Source of the DNA: an uncultured Pelagibacteraceae bacterium
Lineage (GTDB): Bacteria > Pseudomonadota > Alphaproteobacteria > Pelagibacterales > Pelagibacteraceae
Direction of reading: 5' to 3'
DNA: 64,000 bases
Assembly (NCBI GenBank): GCA_902560805.1
Contig: CACENW010000001.1
Coordinates: 248,001 to 312,000 of the forward strand
Shown here: in pieces, positions 8,552 through 17,525 of the stretch
Layout of the letters: each line of letters opens with the position of its first letter
Numbering within the stretch: position 1 is the stretch's first letter
Position numbers and translations under genes: made by a program
Notes under the pieces: generated by a model
Database searches by the model: none
The model's input: only the letters and a program-made list of their open reading frames with translations
What the model was told of the DNA's origin: nothing

Positions 8552-9558
8552 AATACTTTTCCTTTAAATATTCCTGAAGGTCTATAAAGCAAGACAATCA
8601 CCAAAATTGAAAATGAAACTGCAAATTTATAATCTGTCGAAAGTAATTGAACTAAACCTTCTGGCTCCATACTTTCTGGTAAAACATATATAAAAAATTT
8701 CTTATACGCGTATGTTAATAAAATTTCTGAAAAAGCAATGACATAGCCACCTAAAAATGCACCAAAAGGATTACCAATTCCACCTACAATTGCTGCAGCA
8801 AAAATTGGAAGCATATTATTAAAATAAGTGAAAGGTTTAAAACTTTTATCTAAACCATACAAAGCACCACCTATTGTAGCTAAAATACCAGCAATAACCC
8901 AAGTAACTAAAACTATTTTTTTTGGATCAATACCTGATAACAAAGCAAGATCTTCGTTGTCCGAATAGGCTTTCATGCTTTTTCCTGTTTTAGTTTTATT
9001 TAAAAACCAGAATAGTAAAGAGACTAAAATTATTGTAACAAAAATAGTTATTACCTGAGTAGATTTAAGAGCAAGCCCTTCATTTAAGCCTGTCATTTCT
9101 TTAAATTCTCTAGCCTTGATAATGAATTTTTCTCCATCAAAAAATCTTCTGTCACCAGGTCCAATAATAATTCTTACCACTGCTTGAGTTACAAACATCA
9201 CACCAATACTGACCATGGCAAACTGAACTGGTGGACTCTTTTGAGTTCTATAATACTTAAAAACAAATTTATCTATTGTAAGCATGTACAGGATCATGAA
9301 AAAAATACCAAATGGAATTGCAAGTAATGCTGTAGGCAATACTCCAAGAGAAATTCCTAAAGATTGAAAGTACCAGGTAAATAAAATTGTCATCATAGTA
9401 CCAAATGACATCATGTCTCCAGTTGCAAAGTTTGCAAATCTTAGAATACCATAAATTAAAGTAACAAAAATTGCACCTAGTGCTAATTGAGAACCATAAG
9501 TAAGTCCTGGAATAAAAATATAATTTAATAAAAGAATTATTGCATTTACAAAATCCAC
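8548..9558 (-). CDS. livH: Branched-chain amino acid-type ABC permease LivH (second system)
   Basis: A 336-residue permease with eight or so hydrophobic segments and the LivH signature ILRFANFATGDMMSFG in the N-terminal third. The coupling loop MKAYSDNEDLALLSGID is in the second half, and the C terminus LLYRPSGIFKG is typical of the family. It pairs with the LivM encoded downstream. The start lies one base after the LivF stop, so all four core genes are co-transcribed. Confidence 0.9.
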   Translation of the reverse strand: MDFVNAIILLLNYIFIPGLTYGSQLALGAIFVTLIYGILRFANFATGDMMSFGTMMTILFTWYFQSLGISLGVLPTALLAIPFGIFFMILYMLTIDKFVFKYYRTQKSPPVQFAMVSIGVMFVTQAVVRIIIGPGDRRFFDGEKFIIKAREFKEMTGLNEGLALKSTQVITIFVTIILVSLLFWFLNKTKTGKSMKAYSDNEDLALLSGIDPKKIVLVTWVIAGILATIGGALYGLDKSFKPFTYFNNMLPIFAAAIVGGIGNPFGAFLGGYVIAFSEILLTYAYKKFFIYVLPESMEPEGLVQLLSTDYKFAVSFSILVIVLLYRPSGIFKGKVL

Positions 9559-9559
9559 A

Positions 9560-10267
9560 TTACCCTCCTAAAAAAGAACTTCTTACTCTTGGATCGTCTA
9601 ATAATTCTTTCCCAGTTCCTGAATAACGATTTTCCCCAGTAACTAGTACGTAGCCCCTATCTGAAATGCTCAGAGCTTGTTTTGCATTTTGCTCTACCAT
9701 CAAGATAGCAACGTTTGTTCTTTTTACTTTTACAATATGATCAAATAATTCGTCCATCACAATTGGTGATACGCCAGCAGTTGGCTCGTCTAACATTAAA
9801 ACTGTAGGTTTAATCATTAAAGCTCGACCAAGAGCAACTTGTTGTCTTTGTCCACCCGAAAGTTCACCAACCATTTGATTTCTTTTTTCTCTTAGAATTG
9901 GAAACAGTTCATAAATTTCCTCAATAATATTTTTAATTTCTTCGTTAACTAGAAAAGCACCCATTTCTAAATTTTCTTCAACAGTCATCCCTGCAAAAAC
10001 ATTTTTAGTCTGTGGAACAAAAGATATACCTTCTTTAACTCTGTCTTGAGGAGATAATTTTGAAATATTCTTGCCATCAATTTTTACTGATCCTGATTTT
10101 AAATTGAGCAAACCCAACATTGCTTTCATAGCAGTTGATTTGCCTGCACCGTTGGGACCCAGAATAGAAACTATTTCACCCTTATTTACACTCACAGAAC
10201 AAGAGCTAATGATGTCAGGACCATTACCATAACCACCTGTCATTTCTATTCCTTCAAAATATGCCAT
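9560..10267 (-). CDS. livF: Branched-chain amino acid-type ABC ATPase LivF (second system)
   Basis: A 235-residue ATPase with Walker A GPNGAGKST, Q-loop sequence FVPQTKNVF, signature LSGGQRQQVALGRA, Walker B VLMLDEPTAGVSP and the H-loop region replaced by MVEQNAKQAL, as usual in LivF. The length matches LivF. It energises the LivHM permease with LivG. The start codon shares a base with the LivG stop (TAATG). Confidence 0.92.
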   Translation of the reverse strand: MAYFEGIEMTGGYGNGPDIISSCSVSVNKGEIVSILGPNGAGKSTAMKAMLGLLNLKSGSVKIDGKNISKLSPQDRVKEGISFVPQTKNVFAGMTVEENLEMGAFLVNEEIKNIIEEIYELFPILREKRNQMVGELSGGQRQQVALGRALMIKPTVLMLDEPTAGVSPIVMDELFDHIVKVKRTNVAILMVEQNAKQALSISDRGYVLVTGENRYSGTGKELLDDPRVRSSFLGG

Positions 10268-11055
10268 TAGTTTGTATCCTTTAATTTTGATCCTCTGCCA
10301 AGATAACTCTCGATAACCTTTTCATCTTTTTTTGCTTCGTCGACACTTCCTTCAAATAATACTGATCCCTCGGCCATTACAATAACTGGATCACATAATC
10401 TTCCAATAAAATCCATGTCATGTTCAATCATACAAAAAGTATAACCTTTTTCTTTATTTAACTTTTCTATTGCTGTTCCAAGATCTTTTAACAAAGTTCT
10501 ATTAACACCAGCCCCCACTTCATCTAATAATACTAATTTTGCATCAACCATCATGGTTCTTCCAAGTTCTAATAATTTCTTTTGTCCACCTGAAAGATTT
10601 CCAGCAAGTTCGTTCGATAAATGCCCTAGGTTTAAAAATTCAACTACTTCTTTTGCTTTTTCTTTAACGATAGCTTCTTCTTGTGCAACTAAACCTGGTT
10701 TAAATAATGCAGTCATTATTTTTTCCCCAGATTGATTTCCAGGTACCATCATTAAATTTTCTAAAACAGATAAATTTGAAAACTCATGTGCAATTTGAAA
10801 TGTTCTTAACAAACCTTTAGAAAATAATTCATAAGATGGAACATCAGTAATATTTTCCTCATCAAAAGTTACGCTTCCGCCTGATGATTTTAAATTTCCA
10901 GCGATTAAATTAAATAAAGTTGTTTTACCAGATCCATTAGGTCCAATGATTCCTGTAATTGTTCCTCTTTTTACTTTAATTGAACAATCTGAAACAGCAG
11001 CTAATCCACCAAAATATTTACTTAAATTATTTATCTCTAAAATATTTTCAGACAT
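10267..11055 (-). CDS. livG: Branched-chain amino acid-type ABC ATPase LivG (second system)
   Basis: A 262-residue ATPase of the LivG type. It has Walker A GPNGSGKTT, the LivG-specific RTFQIAHEFSNLSVLENLM segment, signature LSGGQKKLLELGRTMM, Walker B LVLLDEVGAGV and the switch region CMIEHDMDFI. Walker B has DEV in place of the usual DEP, a mild deviation. It begins five bases after the ProC-like gene and leads the second transporter core. Confidence 0.92.
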   Translation of the reverse strand: MSENILEINNLSKYFGGLAAVSDCSIKVKRGTITGIIGPNGSGKTTLFNLIAGNLKSSGGSVTFDEENITDVPSYELFSKGLLRTFQIAHEFSNLSVLENLMMVPGNQSGEKIMTALFKPGLVAQEEAIVKEKAKEVVEFLNLGHLSNELAGNLSGGQKKLLELGRTMMVDAKLVLLDEVGAGVNRTLLKDLGTAIEKLNKEKGYTFCMIEHDMDFIGRLCDPVIVMAEGSVLFEGSVDEAKKDEKVIESYLGRGSKLKDTN

Positions 11056-11060
11056 TAGAT

Positions 11061-11828
11061 TTATTTATTTAATCTTCGATGAATACTATTTAACGTTTTT
11101 TCTAAAGATTTATAAAATCCAGCTTTAGTCAATTCTTTTAAACCTTGTTCATTTAATCCTTTAGGTGTTTGAGATTCTTTAACTAAATTTTTTAAATTTT
11201 CTTTTGAATTTTCTACAGCATCTTGAGACAAAGCCAAAAACAGAGATGTGATATATTTTTGAGCATTATTTCTTTTAACTCCTCTTTTAACCAACCAATC
11301 AGTTATCACTCTCAATACTTCATAAAAAGGTGCCATCATTCCTGAAGTTGACCAAAAATTAATAGAAGATTTTTCATTTTTAATTTCTACTGTTGTTCCT
11401 AAATTATTGAAAAATGCTTTTACTTTGGGATTAGGAGGACAAATAGGTACAGGACCTTTTTTTAATGAAATTGGAGGTAATGGTATTGCCCTTACAATTT
11501 TTGCTTTTACTTTAATTGCTTTTTTTAATTGTGACAAAGTTATAGTCGAGATAAAGCTAACAATGGTTTGTTTAGATTTAAATTTTAAATCTTTTATAAT
11601 TTTTTCGCCAACAGTTGGCGTCACAGATAAAAATACCCAATTAGACTGATCTACAATTTGTTGATTATCTTTAGCAATTACTATTTTTTTAAACTTTCTT
11701 TTTAAACTTTGTGCTATTTTTTTATTTCTTGGTGAAATAATTATTTTTTTATATGAAGTATTTGATTTACATATTCCAGTAATTACTGAAGCTGCAATTT
11801 TTCCTGTACCGATAAAACCTAAAATCAT
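11061..11828 (-). CDS. Pyrroline-5-carboxylate reductase-like protein
   Basis: A 255-residue protein with the ProC layout. The N-terminal Rossmann motif is GFIGTGKIAASVITG. The central RAIPLPPISLKKGPVPICPP corresponds to the ProC RAMPN...G segment, and the helical C-terminal domain has TPKGLNEQGLKEL. Canonical ProC catalyses the last step of proline synthesis. The divergence around the substrate motif (LPPIS where ProC usually has MPNTP) leaves room for a related imine or dehydrogenase substrate. The gene lies between glaH and livG, and no other proline gene is nearby. It may act on a product of the imported amino acid. Confidence 0.75.
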   Translation of the reverse strand: MILGFIGTGKIAASVITGICKSNTSYKKIIISPRNKKIAQSLKRKFKKIVIAKDNQQIVDQSNWVFLSVTPTVGEKIIKDLKFKSKQTIVSFISTITLSQLKKAIKVKAKIVRAIPLPPISLKKGPVPICPPNPKVKAFFNNLGTTVEIKNEKSSINFWSTSGMMAPFYEVLRVITDWLVKRGVKRNNAQKYITSLFLALSQDAVENSKENLKNLVKESQTPKGLNEQGLKELTKAGFYKSLEKTLNSIHRRLNK

Positions 11829-11860
11829 AATTTCGGTTACTTTATATTGATTATATTGAA

Positions 11861-12772
11861 TTAATTAACAAAAAAAGAACCTCTAATTCTGAGCAATTCT
11901 CTGCTTAATTCCTTATTTTCTTTGAACGGCTTTCTACCATGAAGCCAGAAATAATTATTTGCAATGACAGAGAATCCAACAGGCAATTTTGTTATTATTT
12001 TATTTTTACTCTCCTCTAGTCCATCAGATAATCTTTGTAAAAAATTTCCTTGTTCCATATTTTGAGGTTCAGGAAATTGATCTATGTAAGAAATTGTTGG
12101 TCTACCTTCATTATCAGCAGAAAAAACAGGGTGTTCAACTTTATAATCAATATTTTTACTTTTTGGTGATCCCCAAACAAAATTCTGCTTTCCTACTGGA
12201 TCGTTAAACAAGTCCTCACAATGTTCCCAATCATCAAGGTGTAACATTGCAGTTTCACCACCTTCTACATTTTGTTCATCAATTTTTGTCATTATTAACC
12301 AATCAGTAATATCCTTCACATAAGTTCCATCTGTATGAAGATCCATATTTCTATAAGCCTTTCTTAAATATGAGTCGCTTGTGTCCTCGTGTTTTACATG
12401 AAAACGAACATAATATTTTCCTGCCATTGCATCATGATTTGGTAAGCCAATAAGATGAGCTATTGCAGTTGATAACTTAACCAAAAAAGTATCATTTATT
12501 TTTGCAGTTATATTTCTGGGTCCTATTATAAAACAACCGGTAGATCTATCTCTAATGATTGAATTCATTAATTCACTTAATTTATTATTTGTTAAATCGT
12601 CTAAACTTTTTGCTAAAGTAAATCTTGTAAATGGTTTTAGCTCTAATGCTGTTAAATCAAATTTGTTAAAAGGAAAAATTAATTTATCTATAATGTCGTT
12701 TTCTAAACTAATCTTTACAATTCTATTCGATTGGTCGTGCTCTTGAATATCTATACCAGTAATTTTTTGCAT
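11861..12772 (-). CDS. glaH: Glutarate 2-hydroxylase GlaH (CsiD family)
   Basis: A 303-residue Fe(II)/2-oxoglutarate dioxygenase that I recognise as CsiD/GlaH. The blocks HLIGLPNHDAMAGKYYVRF, DLHTDGTYVKDITDW, KIDEQNVEGG and LHLDDWEH match the family closely. Iron ligands are His146 and Asp148 (HTD) and His278 (FWLHGR). An Arg in the C-terminal RELLRIRG is the likely 2-oxoglutarate anchor. Known family members hydroxylate glutarate to L-2-hydroxyglutarate, with 2-oxoglutarate going to succinate and CO2, in lysine/glutarate use. No L-2-hydroxyglutarate oxidase (LhgO) or gabDT is recognised beside it. It instead lies between azlD and a ProC-like gene in a transport cluster. Confidence 0.88.
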   Translation of the reverse strand: MQKITGIDIQEHDQSNRIVKISLENDIIDKLIFPFNKFDLTALELKPFTRFTLAKSLDDLTNNKLSELMNSIIRDRSTGCFIIGPRNITAKINDTFLVKLSTAIAHLIGLPNHDAMAGKYYVRFHVKHEDTSDSYLRKAYRNMDLHTDGTYVKDITDWLIMTKIDEQNVEGGETAMLHLDDWEHCEDLFNDPVGKQNFVWGSPKSKNIDYKVEHPVFSADNEGRPTISYIDQFPEPQNMEQGNFLQRLSDGLEESKNKIITKLPVGFSVIANNYFWLHGRKPFKENKELSRELLRIRGSFFVN

Positions 12773-12811
12773 TCTAAATTTTATTTTACCTCATTTTATA
12801 AATCAATCTAA

Positions 12812-13135
12812 TCAGATATAATTATTAAGTATTGCCATACAAATAGCTGAGAAAATTGTAGGATAAACAAAGTTTTTCTTTGAAATAAAAAAAACAACTA
12901 AAGATAACAGTACAACAAGAAATCTGCTTGAATAACTAGCATCTACCAAAACACCAGCAGGAAAAATTATAGTTCTAGCTATTAGTGCTGCTAATGTTGC
13001 ATAAGCTAAACAATTAAACCACTTAAAAAGTTTAGAGGTTTCTTTTATACCTTCAGATGTAAGAGCTCCCAAAAATCTAGACAGAAATGTTGCTAGGGAC
13101 GTAACAAGGATTGCGTAAACAATGTTAGCTGACAC
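12812..13135 (-). CDS. azlD: AzlD family branched-chain amino acid exporter subunit
   Basis: A 107-residue, almost entirely hydrophobic protein with about four membrane segments, matching the length and character of AzlD. The N-terminal YAILVTSLATFLSRFLG is typical. It overlaps azlC by eleven bases. The AzlCD pair is known as an efflux system for branched-chain amino acids and related compounds. Placing an exporter beside two uptake systems for the same ligand class suggests overflow relief or exchange; that part is inference. Confidence 0.85.
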   Translation of the reverse strand: MSANIVYAILVTSLATFLSRFLGALTSEGIKETSKLFKWFNCLAYATLAALIARTIIFPAGVLVDASYSSRFLVVLLSLVVFFISKKNFVYPTIFSAICMAILNNYI

Positions 13136-13829
13136 TGTGTTCTCCTACTAGATAAGCTATGGTTCCACCAATTACGCCTGCTAACAAAATTGACCACTCT
13201 TGTGAAAATAAATAAATAATTGGTCCCAATACAGTTCCAAGCAAAACCGATAGAGTTACCGGTATAGTCTTAGATGCCCCAACCATCATGCATAAAAAAT
13301 AAACTGGATTAAGAATTGCTAATCCTATCATCATATCTTTATTCAAATACTCTGAAAAAGAGAAACCTATAAATGTTCCAATAACCGATACACTTACAGT
13401 TGCACTTCCAATACCAATCCAATAATCAATTCTGTACTCTTTTGGAATTTTTTTGTAATTACTTTTCATGATTAGCCAAGCAGAAACAGCAATGAAATGA
13501 CAAGAAAAGTAATACTTCCACTTAGGTTGACTTTTGTGCATCATTAACGGGAATAAGGATACAGCCATAGGGTAAAGTCTTGCGTTGACAAACCAAACCG
13601 CCAAAAAAATATTTAACAAAGATGCTCCAATTAACATGGACTCAGCCATTACTAATGAGCCTGGTAAAGCATAAGTTAAAACAGTTGAAAAAATACTTTC
13701 CTGAATATTAAAACCTAAATTTTTAAATAGAGCTCCAATAGCTATAAAACAACAAGTTAGAGCAATTGCAGGACTGTCGTGCGTAAATATAGATCTATAT
13801 CCTTTGAGGAAAAAATTTTTATTGATCAT
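13125..13829 (-). CDS. azlC: AzlC family branched-chain amino acid exporter subunit
   Basis: A 234-residue membrane protein with the AzlC pattern. A glycine-rich first half is followed by QESIFSTVLTYALPGSLVMA and NARLYPMAVSLFPLM, a conserved region of the family, then several hydrophobic helices. It is translationally coupled to livF upstream (shared base at 13829) and azlD downstream. The large subunit of the AzlCD exporter. Confidence 0.88.
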   Translation of the reverse strand: MINKNFFLKGYRSIFTHDSPAIALTCCFIAIGALFKNLGFNIQESIFSTVLTYALPGSLVMAESMLIGASLLNIFLAVWFVNARLYPMAVSLFPLMMHKSQPKWKYYFSCHFIAVSAWLIMKSNYKKIPKEYRIDYWIGIGSATVSVSVIGTFIGFSFSEYLNKDMMIGLAILNPVYFLCMMVGASKTIPVTLSVLLGTVLGPIIYLFSQEWSILLAGVIGGTIAYLVGEHSVS

Positions 13830-14614
13830 TATCCACCTAGGAACAGTCTACCAACATCAGGGTTTTGAAGTAAATCGTCTCCTTTACCTGCTATTGCAGT
13901 TTGCCCAGATACTAAAACGTATCCTATATCTGCAAACTCCAATCCTTTTTTGGCATTTTGCTCAACTAGAATGATTGTTTTTTTTTCATTTTGTTGAAGA
14001 TCTCCTAAAATTTCAAAAACCATATCAATATATCTTGGTTCCAAACCAATTGAGGGTTCATCAACAAGTAATACTGATGGTTTCATCACTAAAGCTCTTG
14101 ATATTTCCAATAATCTTCTTTCTCCACCAGATAATACTTTTGCGGGTTGGCTTCTTCTATTTCTTAGCCTTTCATATTTTTCTAATATTCTCTCTGCTTC
14201 TTCAAAAGACTCCTCTGTTTTATCTTTTATGTAACCACCCATCAGTAAGTTTTCCTCTACTGTCATATCTGGAAAGACAGAGTTGTCTTGTAAAATATAT
14301 GCAATTCCAACTGACTTTAATTTTTCAGCTGGTGTTAGATTTGTAATTTCTTTACCATCTATTTCTATTTGACCTGAAAAAATATTCGTAAACCCATATA
14401 TCGAATGGAGTATTGTAGATTTACCTGCTCCATTCGGTCCAATCAAACATAATGATTGAGCCTTGTTTACAAACAAGTCAAAATTATGCAGAATTTCCAT
14501 TTTTCCATATCCAGCATTTAAATTTTTAATTGTTAAATGTATTTCATCTGGAGATAGCTTTTTTAAATCTTCTGGTGTTGGCGCTTTACCTAAAACTTCA
14601 TATTGATTTGACAT
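13829..14614 (-). CDS. livF: Branched-chain amino acid-type ABC ATPase LivF (first system)
   Basis: A 261-residue ATPase with Walker A GPNGAGKST, signature LSGGERRLLEISRALV, Walker B VLLVDEPSIGLEP and the VEQNAKKGLEFADIGYVL segment of LivF. It has about 25 extra N-terminal residues before the ATPase core (VLGKAPTPEDLKKLSPDE) compared with most LivF proteins. It is coupled to livG by a shared base at 14614 and works with the first LivHM set. Confidence 0.92.
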   Translation of the reverse strand: MSNQYEVLGKAPTPEDLKKLSPDEIHLTIKNLNAGYGKMEILHNFDLFVNKAQSLCLIGPNGAGKSTILHSIYGFTNIFSGQIEIDGKEITNLTPAEKLKSVGIAYILQDNSVFPDMTVEENLLMGGYIKDKTEESFEEAERILEKYERLRNRRSQPAKVLSGGERRLLEISRALVMKPSVLLVDEPSIGLEPRYIDMVFEILGDLQQNEKKTIILVEQNAKKGLEFADIGYVLVSGQTAIAGKGDDLLQNPDVGRLFLGG

Positions 14615-15354
14615 TATTGCGCTCCTAAATATGCGTCGACAACTCGCTTATCGTTTTTAATTTCATCTGGCGATCCGTTTGCCAACATCTTACCATGAGC
14701 TAGACAAAAAATATTTTCTGCTAATTGCATTATTACTCTCATGTTGTGTTCTATGACTAATAAAGTAATTCCAAAATCTTGGTTTACTTTAATTAATCTA
14801 TCTATAATTCCATTAATTAAGGTTGGATTAATTCCAGCTGTAGGCTCATCTAACAGTAACATCTCTGGTTCATTCATCAATGCCATTGCCAGTTCTAATA
14901 ATTTTTGCTGACCAAAAGATAAATCTCCTGCTCTAAGTTTTCTCTTTTGATATAATCCAACAAAATTCAATAAATTTTCTGCTTTTTCTGTTAATTCCTG
15001 CGGTATTTTTGAAAATAATTTAAACATACTTTCATCACTTCCTTTATGACTGATAAGCATGTTGTCTATACAATTTAGTTTTCCATAAATTCTTGTTTGT
15101 TGAAATGTTCTTAATAAACCTAATTTTGCAATAACTGGAACTGGCAATTCAGAAACTTCTTTTCCATTAAACTTAATTGAGCCTTGGTCAATTGGATAGG
15201 TTCCAACAATTGAATTGAATAATGTTGTTTTTCCAGAGCCATTTGGACCAATAAGACCAACAATTTTTCCTTTCTCTACTGACATAGAAATATCAACATT
15301 AGCTTTTACTCCTCCAAAAGATTTGCTGACATTATTTACTTCAAGAATACTCAT
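14614..15354 (-). CDS. livG: Branched-chain amino acid-type ABC ATPase LivG (first system)
   Basis: A 246-residue ATPase. It has Walker A GPNGSGKTT, the RTFQQTRIYGKLNCIDNML segment, the signature LSFGQQKLLELAMALM in place of canonical LSGGQ (a common variant in this family), Walker B MLLLDEPTAGINP and VIEHNMRVIM at the switch. It overlaps livM by four bases. Energises uptake with LivF. Confidence 0.92.
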   Translation of the reverse strand: MSILEVNNVSKSFGGVKANVDISMSVEKGKIVGLIGPNGSGKTTLFNSIVGTYPIDQGSIKFNGKEVSELPVPVIAKLGLLRTFQQTRIYGKLNCIDNMLISHKGSDESMFKLFSKIPQELTEKAENLLNFVGLYQKRKLRAGDLSFGQQKLLELAMALMNEPEMLLLDEPTAGINPTLINGIIDRLIKVNQDFGITLLVIEHNMRVIMQLAENIFCLAHGKMLANGSPDEIKNDKRVVDAYLGAQ

Positions 15355-16403
15355 TTAATCTCTACCTGCGCCTTTCGGTCTGCTTCATCTACAACTTCGC
15401 CAAATCTCTCAGGATATTTTTCTCTTAACCATCCCATAATTCCCTCTGGAAAATAAATAACAATTACTACAATTAAAACTCCAAGAGCTACATACTGCCA
15501 TCCTAAAAAGAAAGTCCAAAAACCCTCTTTAAATATATGAAATACTGTTGCGCCAATAACTGGTCCCCATAAAGTTCCTTTGCCACCTAATATTGCCATT
15601 AAAACCATAAACACGCCCATTTCTCTTCCATCAAATGCTACATCAGTGGAGTCTATGTATCCGACTAAGCCACCCATAATTCCTCCAGCTAAACCACAGA
15701 AGAAGGCAGATATCATCCAACCAATTATTTTATATTTCATGGTCTCAATTCCCATGGCTTCTGCTTTATCTTCGTTATCTCTAATTGCATTTAAGATTAA
15801 TTTAAATCTAGTAGTATAAATTGCTTTGACTGCAATGAATGTTAGTACCAAAACTAAGAAGCTTAAAAAATAAAAGAATTCTCCTCTTGCCTCTAAACTT
15901 CCTACATTAGGAAAAGGTGGGGTAGTAAAACCTTGTCCTGCACCAATGATTTCAATTCCTCCTGAAATTTCTCCAGCTGCTACACCTAATCCAAGAGTAC
16001 AGATTGCAAAGTAATGACCCCTTAAACCTAAAATTGCATATCCAATTAAACCAGCAACTATTGTTGGCACAATTGCAGCAACTACTAGTCCAGCTGCCAT
16101 TCCTTGAAAAAATTGAGCTGGTGTATGAACAAAAGTTTTTTCACCACCACTTTCAGTCCATTCAGCTAACGGAAAAAACATTCCAACCTGGACTGAAGCA
16201 CATAAATACATTCCCAATCCATAAAACAAAATATTTCCAAATGTATTATAGCCCATTTCACCTCCTTGAATATTCCACGTGATTGCAAGCACAATTAAAA
16301 TACAAAGTATCGATAATTGTACTTTAAACGCAGGGAATATATAGGGAGCTGCTAATCCAAAAATTAATATACCTATGTATAATATTAAATTATTCTTGTT
16401 CAT
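15351..16403 (-). CDS. livM: Branched-chain amino acid-type ABC permease LivM (first system)
   Basis: A 350-residue permease with the LivM signature GLRGHYFAICTLGLGVAAGE and the coupling loop LNAIRDNEDKAEAMGIET. It ends with a charged cytoplasmic tail that is longer than usual and lacks a further helix. The ATG overlaps the end of the 60-residue ORF upstream by 14 bases. Forms the membrane channel with LivH. Confidence 0.9.
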   Translation of the reverse strand: MNKNNLILYIGILIFGLAAPYIFPAFKVQLSILCILIVLAITWNIQGGEMGYNTFGNILFYGLGMYLCASVQVGMFFPLAEWTESGGEKTFVHTPAQFFQGMAAGLVVAAIVPTIVAGLIGYAILGLRGHYFAICTLGLGVAAGEISGGIEIIGAGQGFTTPPFPNVGSLEARGEFFYFLSFLVLVLTFIAVKAIYTTRFKLILNAIRDNEDKAEAMGIETMKYKIIGWMISAFFCGLAGGIMGGLVGYIDSTDVAFDGREMGVFMVLMAILGGKGTLWGPVIGATVFHIFKEGFWTFFLGWQYVALGVLIVVIVIYFPEGIMGWLREKYPERFGEVVDEADRKAQVEIK

Positions 16404-16572
16404 ATAAGCTCTTGATTTTATCTCTAAAATTCTGATCTACTGTAAAATAATGACCATCTTCATCATGAACACTTGATCCTGTAGAATGATATTCGTCTAA
16501 ATGTTTTTTAAATTGATCTATGTCAACTTCAATAGATTTCCCATGATTATCATTAATTTTAACTTTTCTCAT
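16390..16572 (-). CDS. Small hypothetical protein between livH and livM
   Basis: A 60-residue, charged, soluble frame that starts at an ATGA overlap with livH and runs 14 bases into livM. This tight fit on both sides argues strongly that it is translated. It begins MRKVKINDNHGKSIEVDIDQ and has a HDEDGHYFTVDQNFRDK stretch rich in acidic residues and His. I do not recognise a family. The predicted N-terminal beta hairpin followed by helices could suit a small regulator or accessory protein of the transporter, which is a guess from position only. Confidence 0.7.
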   Translation of the reverse strand: MRKVKINDNHGKSIEVDIDQFKKHLDEYHSTGSSVHDEDGHYFTVDQNFRDKIKSLYEQE

Positions 16573-17462
16573 TTTAGATACTCTCTTTTTCTAGAAAGTT
16601 TAAATCTTCTATAAACTAATATTAAAACTAATAATAAAAACACTGAACCAATTCTAAATTCTGTACCCAAAATATAATCTGCAAATTCCTCAAAAACTCC
16701 TAGTCCCATACCTGACATTGCAACACCTGGTAAATTTCCTAATCCAGCAACAATTACAATCATAAAAGATCTGATTGTATAAGGTAGACCCATATAGGGA
16801 TGGATAGTAAATGTTATTGAAATTAAAGCTCCAGCAACACCGCAAAGGGCAGCATTAATTCCAAATGTTGCAGCATAAACTTTTTCTGTATCAACACCTA
16901 AGATCTTTGCAGCTCTAGCATTTTGAGCTGTAGCTCTAATGGCTCGGCCAAGCTTAGATTTTTTCATATAAATCACTAAGCAAACTGCAAATAAAATGCT
17001 TATAAATGCTGAAAATATTTTTGAATTTGGAAGAACAACATTGTTATCAAACAACATGGTTGTTCCATAGCCTGAGTTTGCCAAAACAACATCAGCACCA
17101 AATGCAAAGTTCATTAATTGCATGAAAAGAATACTTATTCCAAAAGTTGCTAAAATTGAGATAAATAAATCTCTATCCACTACTTTGTTAATAACTAGTT
17201 TATAAATCGCTATTCCTACGAAATACATTATGATTGGAGCAACAATTACTCCCCACGCTGGGTGAATACCATAAAGATACATAAAATAAGCAATGTATCC
17301 TCCTAAAATAACCAGATCTCCTTGAGCAATATTAATAATATTCATAACACCCCATTGAAGTGCCATACCATAAGCAATCAATGCAAATAGTACTCCTAAA
17401 AGAATACCATCCAAGCAAGCTTGAACAGTTATCATTGGGTATTGAAATACAAGAAAATCCAT
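16569..17462 (-). CDS. livH: Branched-chain amino acid-type ABC permease LivH (first system)
   Basis: A 297-residue permease with the LivH motif WGVMNIINIAQGDLVILGGY near the N terminus, the coupling loop IRATAQNARAAKILGVD in the second half, and the VLVYRRFKLSRKRE tail. It is the first permease gene after the binding-protein gene, from which it is separated by a terminator-like hairpin that should lower its expression relative to the binding protein. Confidence 0.92.
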   Translation of the reverse strand: MDFLVFQYPMITVQACLDGILLGVLFALIAYGMALQWGVMNIINIAQGDLVILGGYIAYFMYLYGIHPAWGVIVAPIIMYFVGIAIYKLVINKVVDRDLFISILATFGISILFMQLMNFAFGADVVLANSGYGTTMLFDNNVVLPNSKIFSAFISILFAVCLVIYMKKSKLGRAIRATAQNARAAKILGVDTEKVYAATFGINAALCGVAGALISITFTIHPYMGLPYTIRSFMIVIVAGLGNLPGVAMSGMGLGVFEEFADYILGTEFRIGSVFLLLVLILVYRRFKLSRKREYLK

Positions 17463-17486
17463 AAAACTTTTTTTGGTTTATATAAA

Positions 17487-17514
17487 AAAAAGCCCCCTAT
17501 TACTAGGGGGCTTA
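17487..17514 (-). terminator. Attenuating terminator between binding protein and permease genes
   Basis: A perfect nine-base-pair GC-rich stem (17491-17499 with 17504-17512, loop of four) is followed on the minus strand by a run of eight U. It lies between the binding-protein stop and livH. The permease genes have no other clear promoter in the gap. Partial read-through would give the usual excess of binding protein over permease. Confidence 0.85.
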
Positions 17515-17525
17515 ATTTTTAATTT

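Noticed and set aside
13975-14346. 123-residue plus-strand frame of Leu, Phe and Ile
   Set aside because: Antisense shadow of the first livF gene; the hydrophobic look comes from the reverse of Lys/Glu-rich codons.
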